NCBI RefSeq assembly: GCF_000621145.1 | Contig: NZ_JHZB01000019.1 | Location: 1-64,000, forward strand | Length of the DNA stretch: 64,000 nucleotides | DNA from: Desulfobulbus elongatus DSM 2908 | Lineage (GTDB): Bacteria; Desulfobacterota; Desulfobulbia; Desulfobulbales; Desulfobulbaceae | Direction of reading: 5' to 3' | Shown: positions 1 to 7,977 of the stretch, piece after piece | Layout: each line of letters starts with the position of its first letter | Numbering within the stretch: the first letter of the stretch is position 1 | Position numbers and translations under genes: made by a program | The notes under the pieces: model-generated | The model's database searches: none | Seen by the model: only the letters and a program-made list of their open reading frames with translations | Told to the model about the DNA's origin: nothing

Positions 1-216
1 ATGAACAGCATCCGAAAATAGACTCCGGGCGGAATGGAGGGCCTTCCCTTGCTGGCAAAACACGGGGCGCAGAGCTCTTCCGCCCAAGAGTCGAAACCAT
101 CCTTGGCGAGAAGATCGTTGAGCCGGGAGTAAAAGGGATGCCCTTGGCCCTTGGGAAGCTGATGCTGGTTGACCCACATTGTCTGTTGCTTGGGTTTGCG
201 TCTACCAATCGCCATA
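1..216 (-). CDS. IS transposase, N-terminal part (cut by window edge)
   Basis: The first 72 codons of a transposase read leftward off the window edge. The start is the ATG at 214-216, preceded by a good ribosome site (AAGGAG about 10 nt upstream). The protein opens with MAIGRRKPKQQTMWV and continues with LPKGQGHPFYSRLNDLL and a GRPSIPPGVYFRML segment. This is the usual N-terminal pattern of IS5/IS1182-type transposases with a DUF772 (InsH-like) domain. The DDE catalytic domain lies outside the window, so it cannot be said whether the element is intact. It is transcribed away from the downstream fatty-acid/olefin operon. Confidence 0.75.
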
Positions 217-320
217 CGGTAATAACTCCTTGTTGTGAAATGATAAAATCAATTTACCGCACATGGGGATTGGGGCAATAGGTTTTACAGGGTTACGGGG
301 TTTTTCAACGGGCTGTTAGA
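1..320. mobile_element. right part of an insertion sequence (end approximate)
   Basis: The transposase fragment is followed by about 100 bases of non-coding sequence ending in a GTTTTTCAACGGGCTGTTAG segment at about 300-319. This looks like an element terminus and lies only about 30 bp before the first gene of the ole operon. The opposite end is outside the window, so neither terminal inverted repeat nor target duplication could be verified. The boundary at 320 is an inference. Confidence 0.4.
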
Positions 321-350
321 GACTTTAAATGACAAATTTCTTGGAAATCC

Positions 351-1091
351 ATGCTCGAATTTGAAGGGAAAAAGGCCGTGGTCACCGGTGCCACCCGCGG
401 TATCGGCCGGGCGATCACCGAGGCCCTGCTGGCAGGAGGGGCTTCTGTGACCGGGATTTACGGCGGCAACCAAGAGGCGGCCGAGGCCATGGCCGGCGAC
501 AACGTCCGCCATGGCGAACGGCTGCGGCTTGCCCGGCTCGATGTCGCCGCCTACGCTGCCGTGGCCGCCTTCTTCGCCCAACTGGAAGCGGAGTGGGACA
601 CCCTCGATATCCTGGTGAACAACGCCGGCATCCGCCGCGACGCCGTGGTGGCCATGATGCGGGAGGAGGACTGGCGGCGGGTGCTCGACGTCAACCTCAC
701 CGGCGGCTACGCCATGTCCAAATGCGCCCTGCCGCTGATGCTCAAGCAAAAATACGGCCGCATCGTCTTCATGACCTCGCCCATGGGCCATCTCGGTTTC
801 GCCGGCCAGGCCAACTACGCCGCCTCCAAGGCCGGCCAGATCGGGCTGATGAAATCGCTTTCCAAGGAGGTGGGCAAGCGCGGCATCACGGTCAACTGCG
901 TCTCGCCCGGCTTCATCGCCACCGAACTGATCAACGATCTGTCCGAGGCCCAGGTGAAGGAATACAGGAAAATGGTCCCGGCGAACCGGTTCGGCACCCC
1001 GGCCGAGGTGGCCGAGGCAGTGCTCTTTCTGGCCGGGGACCGCGCCGCCTACATCAGCGGCGCGGTGCTCGAGGTGACGGGAGGCCTGTGA
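351..1091 (+). CDS. fabG: 3-oxoacyl-ACP reductase (FabG-type SDR)
   Basis: A classical short-chain dehydrogenase of 246 residues, expected to reduce 3-oxoacyl-ACP to 3-hydroxyacyl-ACP with NADPH. The N-terminal cofactor motif TGATRGIG, the NNAG motif near residue 90 and the S-Y-K triad (within NYAASKAG) are all visible, and the protein ends with the family's typical GAVLEVTGGL. The ATG at 351 has only a weak ribosome site. Its stop overlaps the start of the dehydratase (GTGATG), so it heads an operon with that gene, an enoyl reductase and oleABCD. The family annotation is firm. Whether it serves general fatty-acid synthesis or a dedicated olefin precursor is inferred from context. Confidence 0.88.
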   Translation: MLEFEGKKAVVTGATRGIGRAITEALLAGGASVTGIYGGNQEAAEAMAGDNVRHGERLRLARLDVAAYAAVAAFFAQLEAEWDTLDILVNNAGIRRDAVVAMMREEDWRRVLDVNLTGGYAMSKCALPLMLKQKYGRIVFMTSPMGHLGFAGQANYAASKAGQIGLMKSLSKEVGKRGITVNCVSPGFIATELINDLSEAQVKEYRKMVPANRFGTPAEVAEAVLFLAGDRAAYISGAVLEVTGGL

Positions 1092-1540
1092 TGCCGCCAT
1101 CGGCCGATCCGTTCATCCTGGACCGCATCCCCCACCGGCCGCCCTTTCTCTGGCTGGACCGGGTGCTCGAAATCAGCGGCGGCACCATCCGGGCGGAAAC
1201 GACCGTCCGGCGCGACCTGCCGCTTTTCCAGGGCCATTATCCCGACTATCCGCTGATGCCCGGCGTGCTCCTCTGCGAGGCGGTGTTCCAGGCCGGCGCC
1301 CTGCTGATCGGGGAATTGATGCGCGGCGAGGAGGTGGTGCCAGGGAGCGGCGTGCCGGTGCTGACCCGGATCATGGGCGCCAAATTCAAGCGAGAGGTGC
1401 GGCCGGGCGATACCCTGGACATCTCCGCCACCCTGGTCGAGCGCCTGGGGCCGGCCTGGCTGCTCAAGGGATCGGTCCGGGTGGGCGGCAAGACGGCGGT
1501 GCAGGTAGAGTTCGCCTGTGCCCGCAAAGAGGGGGCCTGA
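1091..1540 (+). CDS. FabZ/FabA-like 3-hydroxyacyl-ACP dehydratase
   Basis: A 149-residue single hotdog-fold protein, expected to dehydrate 3-hydroxyacyl-ACP to trans-2-enoyl-ACP. It carries the family's IPHRPPFLWLDRV opening and the catalytic histidine region GHYPDYPLMPGVLLCEA, in which the glutamate of CEAVFQAG corresponds to the FabZ acid residue. The ATG overlaps the upstream fabG stop, and the stop abuts the ATG of the enoyl reductase. Being a single-domain, divergent FabZ relative, it may be specialised rather than the housekeeping enzyme. Confidence 0.82.
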   Translation: MPPSADPFILDRIPHRPPFLWLDRVLEISGGTIRAETTVRRDLPLFQGHYPDYPLMPGVLLCEAVFQAGALLIGELMRGEEVVPGSGVPVLTRIMGAKFKREVRPGDTLDISATLVERLGPAWLLKGSVRVGGKTAVQVEFACARKEGA

Positions 1541-2341
1541 ATGGATTTTCTCCAGCTTGCCGGCAAAACCATCGTGGTGTTCGGGCTGGCCAACAAAAAA
1601 TCGGTGGCCTGCGCCATCGGCCGGGTGCTGGCGGAAGCCGGGGCCAGGGTGATCCACGTGGTCCGCAGCGAGCAGCGTGCGCAGACCGCGGCCAATCTCT
1701 TTCCGGATAGCCCGGTTTTCTGCTGCGATGTCGAGGACGAGGCCAACATCGTCCGGGTGCGGGACGAGATCGCCGACCGGATCGAGGCGCCGCTCGACGG
1801 TATCGTCCATTCCATCGCCTTTGCCAACTATTCCGAAGGGATGCGGCCCTTCCACGCCACCCTCAAACGGGATTTCCTCCAGGCCATGGACACCTCCTGC
1901 TTCTCTTTCATCGGCATCGCCAACCATTTCAAGGATCTGCTGGCGCGGCAGGCCTCGCTGGTGACCATCTCCATCTCCACTACCCGCATGGCCGCCGAAA
2001 ACTACGGCTACATGGCCCCGGTCAAGGCGGCGCTGGAATCCTCGCTCTGTTTCCTCGCCAAGAGCTTTGCCGCCTTCTCCGAAATCCGCTTCAACGCCGT
2101 CTGCCCCGGCCTGCTCAAGACCTCGGCCTCGGCGGGCATCCCCAACTACATCGACAGCTATCTCTTTGCCGAGCAGGCCACCCTGCGGAAGAGGGCGGTG
2201 CAGACCGGGGAGGCCGCCAACGTGGCTGCCTTCCTGCTGTCGCCGCGCTCCTCGGGGATAACCGGGCAGTGCCTGGTGGTGGACGCCGGCATGGGCATGA
2301 ACTATTTCGACGCCGCGATCGTCGCCAGAACGGTCGGGTGA
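1541..2341 (+). CDS. FabI-type enoyl-ACP reductase
   Basis: A 266-residue SDR-superfamily protein with FabI hallmarks. The divergent N-terminal cofactor site is [15 protein letters not shown], and the catalytic Tyr-X6-Lys spacing appears in [14 protein letters not shown] (ordinary SDRs have Tyr-X3-Lys). It should reduce trans-2-enoyl-ACP and so complete a reduction cycle with the two preceding genes. It starts directly after the dehydratase stop. The C-terminal segment [20 protein letters not shown] is typical of the family. Confidence 0.8.
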   Translation: MDFLQLAGKTIVVFGLANKKSVACAIGRVLAEAGARVIHVVRSEQRAQTAANLFPDSPVFCCDVEDEANIVRVRDEIADRIEAPLDGIVHSIAFANYSEGMRPFHATLKRDFLQAMDTSCFSFIGIANHFKDLLARQASLVTISISTTRMAAENYGYMAPVKAALESSLCFLAKSFAAFSEIRFNAVCPGLLKTSASAGIPNYIDSYLFAEQATLRKRAVQTGEAANVAAFLLSPRSSGITGQCLVVDAGMGMNYFDAAIVARTVG

Positions 2342-2351
2342 AGGAGGCGCC

Positions 2352-2588
2352 GTGCAGCCGTGGCCGATGCTCGCCCGCCTGTGGCAGATGATCATCCACA
2401 CCAAGGATGTCTTCCTCTCGCCGACCACGCCGCTGCCGGTGAAGATCGTCCTGGCGCTTGGCCTGCTCTATACCCTGTCGCCCTACGATCTGATCCCCGA
2501 GTGGGTGCCGGTGTTCGGGGTGATGGACGACCTCGCCCTGGCCGCCCTGCTGATCGCCTGGGCCAACAGTTTCGAGGTGCCCAAATGA
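2352..2588 (+). CDS. DUF1232 (YkvA-like) small membrane protein
   Basis: A 78-residue protein starting at GTG 2352, preceded by AAGGAGG about 7 nt upstream. It contains a hydrophobic segment (VKIVLALGLLYTLSPYDLIP) and the LSPYDLIPEWVPVFGVMDD signature of the DUF1232/YkvA family. No biochemical role is established for that family. It sits between the enoyl reductase and oleA in the same direction with gaps of 10 and 22 nt, so co-transcription with the lipid genes is likely, but a functional link is only inferred. Confidence 0.75.
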   Translation: MQPWPMLARLWQMIIHTKDVFLSPTTPLPVKIVLALGLLYTLSPYDLIPEWVPVFGVMDDLALAALLIAWANSFEVPK

Positions 2589-2610
2589 CGCGGGACGGAG
2601 CGGTGGCGGC

Positions 2611-3651
2611 ATGAATCTGCGTTACAGCCGGGTTTGTCTGCACGAGTTCGGCTATCAATTGCCGCCGGTGGAGCTGTCGTCGACAACCATCGAGGAGCGG
2701 CTCGGGCCGCTGTACGAGCGGCTGAAACTGCCGGCCGGCCGGTTGGAACTGATGACCGGCATCGCCGCCCGTCGGCTGTGGCAACCGGGGACCCGGCCGA
2801 GCGCAGGTGCGGCGGCGGCGGGTGCGGCGGCCATCGCCAGGGCCGGGATCGATGTTGCCGAACTGGAGTGCCTGCTTTTCACCTCGGTGAGCCGCGACAT
2901 GATGGAGCCGGCCACTGCCGCCTTTGTCCATCGCGCCCTCGGCCTGCCGCCGGACTGCCTGCTGTTCGACATCTCCAACGCCTGCCTCGGCTTTCTCGAC
3001 GGGATGGTCATGCTGGCCAACATGCTGGAAATGGGCCAGGTGCGGGCCGGGCTGGTGGTGGCGGGCGAGACCGCGGAAAACCTGATCGACTCCACCCTCG
3101 CCCACCTGCTCGCCGACACCACGCTGACCCGCAAGACCATCAAGCCGCTCTTCGCCTCGCTGACCATCGGCTCCGGTGCCGTGGCCCTGGTGATGAGCCG
3201 CAGCGACTGCCGCGATACCGGTCACTATCTGCGCGGCGGCGCCTGCCGGGCCAATACCGCCCACAACGACCTCTGTCAGGGCGGCCAGAACGCGGAGCAG
3301 GGCACGCTGATGTCCACCGACTCGGAGCAGTTGCTGGAAAAGGGCATCGAGACCGCCGCCGCCTGCTGGCGTTCTTTCCAGACTGCCCTGGGCTGGGACA
3401 AGGGCGCCATCGACCGGTTTTTCTGCCACCAGGTGGGCAAGGCCCATGCCCAGATGCTGTTCGAGACCCTCCAGCTCGATCCGGCGCGAAATTTCGAGAC
3501 CCTGCCGACCCTGGGCAATGTCGGTTCGGTTTCGGCGCCGATCACCATGGCCCTGGGCATCGAGCAGGGCGCTCTGGTGCCGGGGCAGCGGGCCGCGATT
3601 CTGGGGATCGGCTCGGGCATCAACGCCCTCATGCTGGGGATCGACTGGTGA
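2611..3651 (+). CDS. oleA: OleA, thiolase-fold acyl-CoA/ACP head-to-head condensing enzyme
   Basis: A 346-residue thiolase-superfamily protein of the KAS III/OleA type. OleA performs a non-decarboxylative Claisen condensation of two fatty acyl thioesters to a long 2-alkyl-3-ketoacid. The nucleophilic cysteine is C125 in ISNACLGFLDG, and the glutamate of MMEPATA (E99) aligns with the OleA-specific base. The C-terminal histidine region (FFCHQVGKAHAQML) and asparagine region (TLGNVGSVSAP) are present. OleA rather than housekeeping FabH is chosen because of the MMEPATA segment and the oleBCD neighbours directly downstream. Confidence 0.88.
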   Translation: MNLRYSRVCLHEFGYQLPPVELSSTTIEERLGPLYERLKLPAGRLELMTGIAARRLWQPGTRPSAGAAAAGAAAIARAGIDVAELECLLFTSVSRDMMEPATAAFVHRALGLPPDCLLFDISNACLGFLDGMVMLANMLEMGQVRAGLVVAGETAENLIDSTLAHLLADTTLTRKTIKPLFASLTIGSGAVALVMSRSDCRDTGHYLRGGACRANTAHNDLCQGGQNAEQGTLMSTDSEQLLEKGIETAAACWRSFQTALGWDKGAIDRFFCHQVGKAHAQMLFETLQLDPARNFETLPTLGNVGSVSAPITMALGIEQGALVPGQRAAILGIGSGINALMLGIDW

Positions 3652-3659
3652 GGGAGCAC

Positions 3660-4529
3660 ATGGCCGAGCTGGCGGAATATCCGTTTACGCCGCGGTTTTT
3701 CGACATCGACGGCCACCGCATGGCCTATCTCGACGAGGGGTACGGCCTGCCGGTGGTCATGGTCCACGGCAATCCCTCCTGGTCCTACCTCTACCGCAAC
3801 CTGGTCCTCGGCCTGCGCGACCGCTGCCGCTGCATTGTGCCCGATCACATGGGCTGCGGCTTTTCCGACAAGCCGCAGGCCTATCCCTATTGCCTGGCCA
3901 CCCACATCGATAACCTCGAACGGCTGCTCGACCATCTCGGCATCACCCGTTGCGTGCTGGCGGTGCACGACTGGGGCGGCGCCATCGGCATGGGCTGGGC
4001 TGGCCGCCATCCGGACCGGGTCGCCGGCCTCGTGGTGTTCAATACGGCTGCGTTCCGGTCGCACCGCCTGCCGCTGCGCATCGCCGTCTGCCGCTGGCCG
4101 CTGCTGGGGCCGTTGCTGGTGCGCGGCTTGAACGGTTTTGCCCGCGCCGCCACAATCATGGCGGTCAACCGGCCCATGCGTCCGCAGATCGCCCGTTCCT
4201 TTCTCGCCCCTTACGACAGTTGGCAAAACCGCATCGCCCTGCTGCGCTTTGTCCAGGATATTCCCATGCACCCGGATCATCCCTCCTGGCCCGCGCTGGT
4301 GGCGGTGGAGGAGGGGCTTGCCCGGCTGGAGCACTGTCCTATGCTCCTCTGCTGGGGCGGCCGCGACTTCTGCTTCAACGATCATTTTTATGAGGAATGG
4401 CGCCGGCGTTTTCCGCGTGCGCGCGCCCACCATTTCCCGCATGCCGGCCACTATGTGCTCGAGGATGCGCTGGCCGCGATCCAGCCGCTGATGGCGGCCT
4501 TTCTTTGCCGCCTTGGGGGGGCGCGATGA
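3660..4529 (+). CDS. oleB: OleB, alpha/beta hydrolase (beta-lactone decarboxylase)
   Basis: A 289-residue alpha/beta hydrolase of the haloalkane-dehalogenase-like type. In olefin pathways OleB decarboxylates the beta-lactone made by OleC to a cis-olefin. Visible features are the oxyanion region VHGNPSWSYLYRN, the nucleophile elbow HDWGGAIG with Asp104, and a C-terminal HAGHYVLED that supplies the histidine. The ATG at 3660 follows GAGGGAG. An in-frame GTG at 3648 overlaps the oleA stop and is an alternative start. The last codons overlap the oleC ATG (ATGA). Confidence 0.87.
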   Translation: MAELAEYPFTPRFFDIDGHRMAYLDEGYGLPVVMVHGNPSWSYLYRNLVLGLRDRCRCIVPDHMGCGFSDKPQAYPYCLATHIDNLERLLDHLGITRCVLAVHDWGGAIGMGWAGRHPDRVAGLVVFNTAAFRSHRLPLRIAVCRWPLLGPLLVRGLNGFARAATIMAVNRPMRPQIARSFLAPYDSWQNRIALLRFVQDIPMHPDHPSWPALVAVEEGLARLEHCPMLLCWGGRDFCFNDHFYEEWRRRFPRARAHHFPHAGHYVLEDALAAIQPLMAAFLCRLGGAR

Positions 4530-6157
4530 CCGACTGCAATATCGCCGCCGCGCTTCAGGACACGGCCGCCGCCCAACCCGACCGGATCGGTCTGGTCGCC
4601 TTGGAAGACGGGCAGTGGCGCGAGTGGACCTTTGCCCAGCTCAGAGACAACTGCGACGGTTTTGCCGCGGCCTTGCACGCCGAGGGTGTCCGCCGTGGCG
4701 ACCGGGTGATGCTGATGGTGCGGCCGTCGATGGCCTTCGTCTGCCTGACTTTCGCCCTGTTTCAACTGGGGGCGGTGATCATCCTCATCGATCCGGGCAT
4801 GGGCTACAAGAACCTGCTGCGCTGCATCGGCTCGGTGCGGCCGGATATCCTGGTCGGCATCCCCCAGGCCATCGCCTTCAGCCGGCTCTTTCGTCGGCCC
4901 TTTGCCACGGTGCGCAGGCGGATCGCGGTCGGCCGGGTCTGGTGGCTGCCGGGCAAGGCTCTTGAACCGCAACCGGCCGGAACCGGCGACCTGCCCCGGT
5001 TCCAGGCCGCGGCAGCCGATCCGGCGGCCATCATCTTTACCACCGGTTCCACCGGCCCGCCCAAGGGCGTGGCCTACACCCACGGCATCTTCCATGCCCA
5101 GCTGCGCCTGATCCGCGACTACTACGGCATCGGGCCGGGCGACGTCGATCAGCCCGGTTTTCCGCTGTTCGGCCTGTTTGCCGCCGCCCTCGGCGCCAAG
5201 GCGGTGATCCCGGACATGGACCCGACCCGACCGGCCCGGGTCGATCCGGAAAAATTCGTCCGCACCCTGCTGGCGCACCGGGTGACCTACTCCTTCGGTT
5301 CGCCGGCGATCTGGAACGTGGTCAGCCGCTATTGCCTGGAAAAGAAGATCGTGCTGCCGGTGCAGAAGGTCCTGATGGCCGGCGCCCCGGTCTCGGGCGA
5401 GCTGGTGGCACGGGTCCAGCGCATCCTGCCCGAGACGGCCCTGATTTTCACTCCCTACGGCGCCACCGAGAGTCTGCCGGTGGCCTCCATCGAGGGGCGG
5501 GAAATCGTCGGCGAGACCTGGCCCCTGACCCGCACCGGCCACGGGGCCTGCGTCGGCCGCGCCCTGCCCGGCATCGACGTGCGGATCATCGAGCCGGTGG
5601 AGGGAGCGATCGGCTCCTGGCAGGAGGTGCGGGAGGTCGGGCCAGGCGTTATCGGCGAGATCGTGGTGCGCGGGCCAGTGGTCACCCGCCTCTATGCCGA
5701 CAACGGGGCGGAGACCCGGCTGGCCAAGATCGTCGACGGCGAAGGCTTCTGGCACCGGATGGGCGACATGGGCTCTGTCGACGACCAGGGCCGGCTGTGG
5801 TTCTGCGGCCGCAAGGCCCATCGGGTGCCCACGGCCGGGGCAATGCTCTACACCATCCAGTGCGAGGCGATTTTCAACGAGCACCCGCTGGTCCGGCGCG
5901 CGGCCCTGGTCGGCCTGGGGGCCTGCCCGGAGAGGAAGACGCCGGTGATCGTGGTGGAACCGGAGGGGCCGGTTGGCGATCAGGAGCGGCTGTTTGCCGA
6001 ACTGCGGGAATTAGCCCAGGCCAATCCCCTGACCGCGCAGATCGAACATTTCCTGATCCACCGTTCCTTTCCGGTGGACATCCGCCATAACGCCAAGATA
6101 TTCCGGGAACAGCTGGCGGCATGGGCGGCCAAGCGGGTGCAACTGCCCTGCGGGTGA
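4526..6157 (+). CDS. oleC: OleC, AMP-dependent synthetase (beta-lactone synthetase)
   Basis: A 543-residue member of the ANL adenylating superfamily. OleC enzymes activate the 2-alkyl-3-hydroxyacid made by OleA/OleD and close a beta-lactone ring. The P-loop FTTGSTGPPKG lies near residue 170, followed by a YGATE-type motif (FTPYGATES) and a C-terminal lobe with CGRKAHRVPTAGAML. The start is the ATG overlapping the oleB stop. The position between oleB and oleD and the absence of a typical CoA-ligase C-terminus favour OleC over a generic acyl-CoA synthetase. Confidence 0.86.
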   Translation: MTDCNIAAALQDTAAAQPDRIGLVALEDGQWREWTFAQLRDNCDGFAAALHAEGVRRGDRVMLMVRPSMAFVCLTFALFQLGAVIILIDPGMGYKNLLRCIGSVRPDILVGIPQAIAFSRLFRRPFATVRRRIAVGRVWWLPGKALEPQPAGTGDLPRFQAAAADPAAIIFTTGSTGPPKGVAYTHGIFHAQLRLIRDYYGIGPGDVDQPGFPLFGLFAAALGAKAVIPDMDPTRPARVDPEKFVRTLLAHRVTYSFGSPAIWNVVSRYCLEKKIVLPVQKVLMAGAPVSGELVARVQRILPETALIFTPYGATESLPVASIEGREIVGETWPLTRTGHGACVGRALPGIDVRIIEPVEGAIGSWQEVREVGPGVIGEIVVRGPVVTRLYADNGAETRLAKIVDGEGFWHRMGDMGSVDDQGRLWFCGRKAHRVPTAGAMLYTIQCEAIFNEHPLVRRAALVGLGACPERKTPVIVVEPEGPVGDQERLFAELRELAQANPLTAQIEHFLIHRSFPVDIRHNAKIFREQLAAWAAKRVQLPCG

Positions 6158-6202
6158 TGAGGGCTGACCGTCCGGTCCGGACTGCGGGAACAGGGAGAGG
6201 CA

Positions 6203-7243
6203 ATGGCGACTGAGCAGAAAATGCAGAGTGCGACGATGCGGAAGGTGGTGGTGACCGGTGGCGGCGGTTTCATCGGCAGGGCTTTGGTGCAGGCCCTGGT
6301 CGGACGCGGCGTCGAGGTAAGGGTGATCGGCCGCACCCCCTATCCGGACCTGGCTGCCCAGGGCGTGCGCTGCATCCGAGGCGACATCCGCGAGCGGAGC
6401 ACCTTCGAGGATGCCCTGCGCGGTTGCGACACGGTTTTCCACACGGCCGCCAAGGCGGGCATCTGGGGGCCGCGCCAGGAATATTTCGCCATCAACCATA
6501 TTGGCACGGTGCACGTCATCGCCGCCTGCCGCGCCCAGGGGGTGCCGCGTCTGGTTTATACTTCGACCCCATCGGTGGCCTTCGATCGGGACAATCTCGA
6601 CGGCGTGGATGAATCGGCTCCCTATGCCAAGCGGCCGCTGTGTGCCTACGCCGCTGCCAAGATTCTGGCCGAGCAGGCCGTGCTGGCGGCCAACGAGTCG
6701 GAACTGCGGACCATCGCCCTCCGGCCGCATCTGGTCTGGGGACCGGGGGACCACCACCTCATCCCCCGCCTGCTGGAGCGGGGCCGGGCCGGGCAACTGA
6801 AGATCGTCGGCACCGGCGACAACCGGGTCGACATCGCCTTTATCGACAACGTGGTCCACGCCCATCTGCTGGCAGCGGAAAACCTGGGGACGACAGGGAG
6901 CGGCGCCGGCCAGGCCTTTTTCATCGGCCAGGAAGAGCCGGTGGCGCTGTGGCAGTGGATCAACGGGCTCTTTGTCCGGCTCGACATCCCGCCGGTGACC
7001 CGGAGGGTGCCGCTGGCCGTCGCCTATGGCGCCGGGATGATGCTGGAGGGCATCCATGGTGCGCTCAAAATAACCAGCGAACCCCGGATGACCCGGTTTC
7101 TTGCCTGCCAACTGGCCAAATCCCATTGGTTCAGCCACAGGAAGGCGGAACAGCTGCTCGGCTATCGCCCGCTGGTCACCACGGACGAGGGGATCGAGCG
7201 GCTGGTGAACTGGCTGCGCAAGGGCGACGATCGACCGGCATGA
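6203..7243 (+). CDS. oleD: OleD, NAD(P)-dependent 2-alkyl-3-ketoacid reductase
   Basis: A 346-residue extended SDR (3-beta-HSD/epimerase type). OleD reduces the OleA product, a 2-alkyl-3-ketoalkanoic acid, to the hydroxyacid used by OleC. The N-terminal Rossmann motif VTGGGGFIG and the catalytic Tyr-X3-Lys in YAAAKILAEQ are visible, and the segment ALRPHLVWGPGDHHLIPRL is typical of 3-beta-HSD-like reductases. The ATG at 6203 follows GGGAGAGG. It is the last gene of the operon, 45 nt after oleC. No convincing terminator is seen directly after it. Confidence 0.86.
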   Translation: MATEQKMQSATMRKVVVTGGGGFIGRALVQALVGRGVEVRVIGRTPYPDLAAQGVRCIRGDIRERSTFEDALRGCDTVFHTAAKAGIWGPRQEYFAINHIGTVHVIAACRAQGVPRLVYTSTPSVAFDRDNLDGVDESAPYAKRPLCAYAAAKILAEQAVLAANESELRTIALRPHLVWGPGDHHLIPRLLERGRAGQLKIVGTGDNRVDIAFIDNVVHAHLLAAENLGTTGSGAGQAFFIGQEEPVALWQWINGLFVRLDIPPVTRRVPLAVAYGAGMMLEGIHGALKITSEPRMTRFLACQLAKSHWFSHRKAEQLLGYRPLVTTDEGIERLVNWLRKGDDRPA

Positions 7244-7545
7244 CCGCTCGCTCAAGGCAATCCGGGCGGAAAATAATCTTGGCAATTCACCGGGAGTACG
7301 CTATTCTGTCGTGCTTCTTTCAATGCAGGGAAGGACGCGGCATCCCGGACCGGGTTGTCAGCGGATCGCCTGCAAAAAAGGGTGTGCGGACGAGCAACAA
7401 GCATAACTGAAAAATCCTATAAATTTTATTTAAAAAGGTTTGACAGCCGAACCATTTTTCAGTAGTTATCCGGACGGAAGATGAACCGTCATTCACTTGT
7501 CTGGGCGGGTATTTGCCATATTTTCAGCAATAAGGGGATGTTAGT
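7244..7545. other. intergenic region between oleD and the ATP synthase operon
   Basis: About 300 bp without a supported gene. No strong hairpin with a T-tract is seen after oleD. The distal half becomes AT-rich (7410-7440) and holds the ATP synthase promoter at 7440-7468. The remainder shows nothing recognisable. Confidence 0.6.
7440..7468 (+). promoter_or_regulatory. sigma-70 type promoter of the ATP synthase operon
   Basis: TTGACA at 7440-7445, a 17-base spacer and TAGTTA at 7463-7468. The -35 hexamer is perfect, and an AT-rich tract lies just upstream (7410-7438). The first gene starts at 7546, leaving a leader of roughly 70 nt. Confidence 0.7.
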
Positions 7546-7977
7546 ATGATTTCGGTTGATGTTACGCTGTTGATGCACATCGTCAATATGATTGTGCTGA
7601 TGTTCGTTCTCAATGCGATTCTCTACAAGCCGGTGCTGGGGATTCTCGAGAAACGGGCGCAAAAGATCGAATCGCTCAACGGCGATGTGGCGCAATTTGA
7701 GCAGAACGCCCGTCAGCGGCAGGCCGAACTGGACCAGAAAATGCGGGAAGCGAGCAACAAGGCGAAGAAAGCGCTCGACGGAGCCCGGGCTCAGGCCCAG
7801 GCCGCCGGTGCCGAGAAACTGGCCGCCATTCGCAAGGAATCCGACAGCATCAAGGAAAAACAACTGGCCGACCTCCGGGCGCAGATCGAGGGGGCCAGAA
7901 AGGAGCTTCAGGAAAATGCCGCGGGTTTTGCCCAGGCAATGGCAGGAAAGATACTTGGAAGGAGTCTGGACGCATGA
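7546..7977 (+). CDS. atpF': F0F1 ATP synthase subunit b' (second b-type stalk subunit)
   Basis: A 143-residue protein with one N-terminal membrane segment (residues about 5-27) followed by a long charged helix predicted to form a coiled coil. This is the architecture of the peripheral-stalk b/b' subunits. It directly precedes a second b-type gene, whose start overlaps its stop by 4 nt (ATGA), so the enzyme should carry a b/b' heterodimer stalk. An AAGGGGA ribosome site lies upstream of ATG 7546. The b' label rests on gene order and on its lack of a signal-like N-terminus. Confidence 0.85.
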   Translation: MISVDVTLLMHIVNMIVLMFVLNAILYKPVLGILEKRAQKIESLNGDVAQFEQNARQRQAELDQKMREASNKAKKALDGARAQAQAAGAEKLAAIRKESDSIKEKQLADLRAQIEGARKELQENAAGFAQAMAGKILGRSLDA

